A stretch of DNA of 64,000 nucleotides from contig NZ_CP033896.1 in the NCBI RefSeq assembly GCF_003813965.1, forward strand, positions 1,116,001-1,180,000. Reading direction: 5' to 3'. This DNA is from Corynebacterium choanae (lineage in GTDB: Bacteria > Actinomycetota > Actinomycetes > Mycobacteriales > Mycobacteriaceae). Below are positions 61,940 to 64,000 of the stretch, piece by piece. A model generated the notes under the pieces. It was not told the DNA's origin, searched no databases, and worked only from the letters and a program-made list of their open reading frames with translations. Numbering within the stretch: position 1 is the first letter of the stretch; each line of letters begins with the position of its first letter. Both the position numbers and the translations under genes were made by a program.

Positions 61940-63862
61940 ATGCGGGCAACCCGGGGCAGGGAAGTCGTCGCGCGAAGGAGCAGCATTGTTGCCAGCATCC
62001 TCGCCATACTGTGCTTTACTATCGGGCCGGTACATGCGCAAGAGCGTCTCATTTTGGACGAGGGGCATACCGATATTTTCTCCGTATCCGCCCCGGCAGG
62101 TCAGCTTGCCTTGGATTTGCGGGAAGATGTCACCGGCCATGGCGTGGTGCATGATCCAGCCCAGGTAGAACTGCACGTCAGTGATGCCGCACTGCTTGCG
62201 CCGCTGCCAGGTCCTTTGGCGACTTTTGGCGACGCGGGATATGTGCTGCCATTGGTGCAACGACCCGGTATCTTGTGGCCTGGTTGGGATACCAGTGCGG
62301 TTGCGGCGGCGGGTTTATCTGCGGTGACTTTGCGCTTTGTGCAGGTCACCGGGCCTGGAGTGGTGTCGCTGGCAACCACCGCTGGGGCGCTTGCCGCAGA
62401 ACTTGCACCACTGCTGGCCGATGGTGGTTATACGGTGGCAAGTGGTGCCGAGTTGGTGCAACCCCGCCCAGGTCATGTGCACGCCTATTGGGTGTTTTCC
62501 GCCCCGGGGGTCTACACCCTTACCGTCGAGGCGCAAGCCGGGGCGCTGCATACAGCACCGAAAACCTACACATTTACAGTGGGCGATGAGTATCGGGGTG
62601 CTGGTGCATCCGCAGGGATGGTACCGACTGGGGAGTCGGCATCTGGGGCCAGTGCCCGGTTGACTGGCGGGGAAGAGCCGCAACACACTGTTTCGTCACC
62701 GTCGAGCACCGCCGCTGCGGCTGATGCGACAACGGCAACCCGCCCACCGATTCGCGGTGGATTCCCTGGACTCGGTGGTTTTAATCCGCTCACCGACCGG
62801 TGGCTTACCACCCCGGGGAAGTCGGTGTGGGTGGCAAGTCCCCACTCTTTATTAGCGAAACCTGAATCGCCGTCGCTCGCTGGTGCACCAGGAAACGATG
62901 CTGCGTCTTCCCCGGCTGCATCGATGCCGCGCGGCACAGCAAGCGATAATGTTGCTAGTTCCGCTGCTGCGGCCAAACCATCAGCGGCAGCACAGGATTT
63001 ACCTGCTGCGGAATGCCTCCCGGTGACTGCCCCAGTTGAGGGGATGACACTGATTCCGGTGATTCACGACGATACGCAGTCGCCACCAGTGGCGGTCGCC
63101 CCGGAACAGCTTCGCTTTGGTGTCTCTTCGGCGGCAGCGGTGGTCACCCCGACGGCAATCGGCAATATTGCCGCAGGCACGCCGGGATATATGATCGGCT
63201 CCACACAGGTGCAAGGGGTGCCCTGGCTGGGGGCAAATACCATGGATCCGGCATTATTGGCGGCGACGGACTCGCCGGTGCAGTGGCGGTTGGTGGGTAT
63301 GGAAGGACCCGGCAATGTGGAAGTGTTTACCTCCGGGAATTTCGGCACCATCGTCGGTGAACAGTGGTTTTCGGCAACCCCTGGCAATCCCAGCGGATCA
63401 GTGACGCTACCGCGCAACACCCATGTACATCCCAACTGGCTGTTTAGTGCCCCCGGTGACTACCACCTCACCATTGAGCAACGAGTCCAGGCCACCACCG
63501 GGGAGACCCTCACCGGCTATGCTGAAGTGTTCTTTGCTGTCGGGCAGACAACAACTGCAAGTGATGGCCATTACGATTTGGGTTCAACGATAGGAACTGG
63601 TGTGACAACGACAACACAGTATCGTCGTGCTGATGGATCTCCCTGCTCCCCAGAAGGCGGCGCGCAGACTGCGGTGACGGCGGCAGGAGCATCCTTCGAT
63701 GGGGACGGTACTGCTACTAATGCCGTCAATGCGGCAGCACTTGGCGCCGGCGCAACGTTGCCAGGCACCGGAGTCTCACCGATCGTTGGCGCAGTGGGGT
63801 TCAGCGCCTGCGGAATTGCGCTTTATGGGGCGGCCTTGGTGCTGCGGGGGCGCCGTCTATGA
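61940..63862 (+). CDS. choice-of-anchor M domain surface protein, LPxTG-anchored
   Basis: The ~640-residue protein is exported and wall-attached. The signal peptide (MRATRGREVVARRSS, hydrophobic core, cleavage after VHAQ) is followed by two related domains, near residues 20-215 and 350-545. Both share a start like LDEGHTDIFSV or EQLRFGVSS, a WRL/RFVQVTGPGxV strand, and a closing HVHxxWxFSAPGxYxLTxE motif. Such repeats mark the TIGR03769/TIGR03773 surface-anchor families of actinobacterial ABC-transporter loci. An Ala/Ser/Pro linker with a Gly/Pro segment (RGGFPGLGGFNPL) separates them. The C-terminus has LPGTG, a hydrophobic helix and RGRRL, a sortase signal. The start could be GTG 61931 or ATG 61886 instead. 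It overlaps the next gene by four bases. Confidence 0.85.
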   Translation: MRATRGREVVARRSSIVASILAILCFTIGPVHAQERLILDEGHTDIFSVSAPAGQLALDLREDVTGHGVVHDPAQVELHVSDAALLAPLPGPLATFGDAGYVLPLVQRPGILWPGWDTSAVAAAGLSAVTLRFVQVTGPGVVSLATTAGALAAELAPLLADGGYTVASGAELVQPRPGHVHAYWVFSAPGVYTLTVEAQAGALHTAPKTYTFTVGDEYRGAGASAGMVPTGESASGASARLTGGEEPQHTVSSPSSTAAAADATTATRPPIRGGFPGLGGFNPLTDRWLTTPGKSVWVASPHSLLAKPESPSLAGAPGNDAASSPAASMPRGTASDNVASSAAAAKPSAAAQDLPAAECLPVTAPVEGMTLIPVIHDDTQSPPVAVAPEQLRFGVSSAAAVVTPTAIGNIAAGTPGYMIGSTQVQGVPWLGANTMDPALLAATDSPVQWRLVGMEGPGNVEVFTSGNFGTIVGEQWFSATPGNPSGSVTLPRNTHVHPNWLFSAPGDYHLTIEQRVQATTGETLTGYAEVFFAVGQTTTASDGHYDLGSTIGTGVTTTTQYRRADGSPCSPEGGAQTAVTAAGASFDGDGTATNAVNAAALGAGATLPGTGVSPIVGAVGFSACGIALYGAALVLRGRRL

Positions 63863-64000
63863 GTGACAGGAGACGATGTAGTACAGCCCTTCAGCGGATC
63901 GCTGCAGTGTTAAGCGTCGCACTGCTGGCAGCAGGCTGTACAAGTGCGCCACAGCCGCAGGCCGATGATGGGGTATTAGATGTTATTACTACCACCCCGA
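63859..64000 (+). CDS. lipoprotein start, probable ABC substrate-binding protein (partial)
   Basis: The first 47 residues are visible before the window ends. They form a lipoprotein signal: basic MSDRRRCS, hydrophobic core and lipobox LLAAGC, with a Ser/Pro/Gln spacer, then DDGVLDVITTTP. The last phrase matches the first beta strand of cluster A-I metal-binding (ZnuA/TroA-type) lipoproteins. The start ATG overlaps the surface-protein stop (ATGA), so the two genes are translationally coupled. The call is inferred from this short stretch and the neighbour. Confidence 0.7.
   Translation, partial: MSDRRRCSTALQRIAAVLSVALLAAGCTSAPQPQADDGVLDVITTTP

Overview
The window is chromosomal DNA of a high-GC Gram-positive actinobacterium, most likely Corynebacterium or a close relative. 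The main evidence is gene order: argS-lysA-hom-thrB, then rho-prfA-prmC-(Sua5 family)-wecA-(atpI-like)-atpBEFHAGDC-DUF2550-nucS-methylmalonyl-CoA epimerase. This resembles the block known from corynebacteria, here interrupted by accessory genes. Rho carries a long Arg/Asp-rich insert. NucS is the actinobacterial mismatch endonuclease. Many genes have a -10 hexamer only 6-8 bases before the start codon, as expected for leaderless mRNAs.

Layout. 1-6.3 kb: the edge of a possible minus-strand gene, a large SNF2 helicase overlapping a SWIM zinc-finger protein, and a small PspC protein. 6.4-7.7 kb: an IS3-type insertion sequence with recognisable 23-bp ends and an apparent frame break near the start of orfB. 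7.9 kb: tRNA-Arg(CCG). 8.7-13 kb: a secreted alpha/beta hydrolase that seems to start at ATC, a stand-alone trpB and a DJ-1/PfpI protein. 13.3-18.9 kb: lutABC plus lactate permease, for lactate use. 19.8-26.9 kb: argS, lysA, hom and thrB, with a small secreted or membrane protein between lysA and hom. 27.2-33.9 kb: an amino-sugar cluster (nagA/agaA-like deacetylase, tagatose-type aldolase, PfkB kinase, AgaS-type SIS protein) with a divergent LacI regulator; together it reads as an N-acetylgalactosamine/galactosamine route. 34-37.8 kb: a membrane protein, an acyl-CoA synthetase and a ROK-family protein. 39-45.9 kb: rho, prfA, prmC, a Sua5-family gene, wecA and an AtpI-like gene. 47-55.2 kb: the F1Fo ATP synthase operon. 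56-61.6 kb: DUF2550, nucS, epimerase, thiamine-binding family protein, YbbN-like thioredoxin-fold protein and a Na+/H+ antiporter-family protein. 61.9-64 kb: an LPxTG-anchored surface protein overlapped by the start of a lipoprotein gene, probably the first part of an anchored ABC-transporter locus that runs off the window.

The DNA is loosely packed. Many gaps of 300-1100 bases show no convincing gene, even inside the ATP synthase operon, where atpB, atpE and atpA are each preceded by unusually long spacers. I found no CRISPR array, prophage or classic defence system. The points most worth following are the surface-anchor/lipoprotein locus at the right edge, the amino-sugar cluster, the non-canonical starts of the hydrolase (ATC) and atpB (CTG or similar, with an 18-codon leader ORF), and a 19-bp exact repeat lying in the leaders of rho and atpB.
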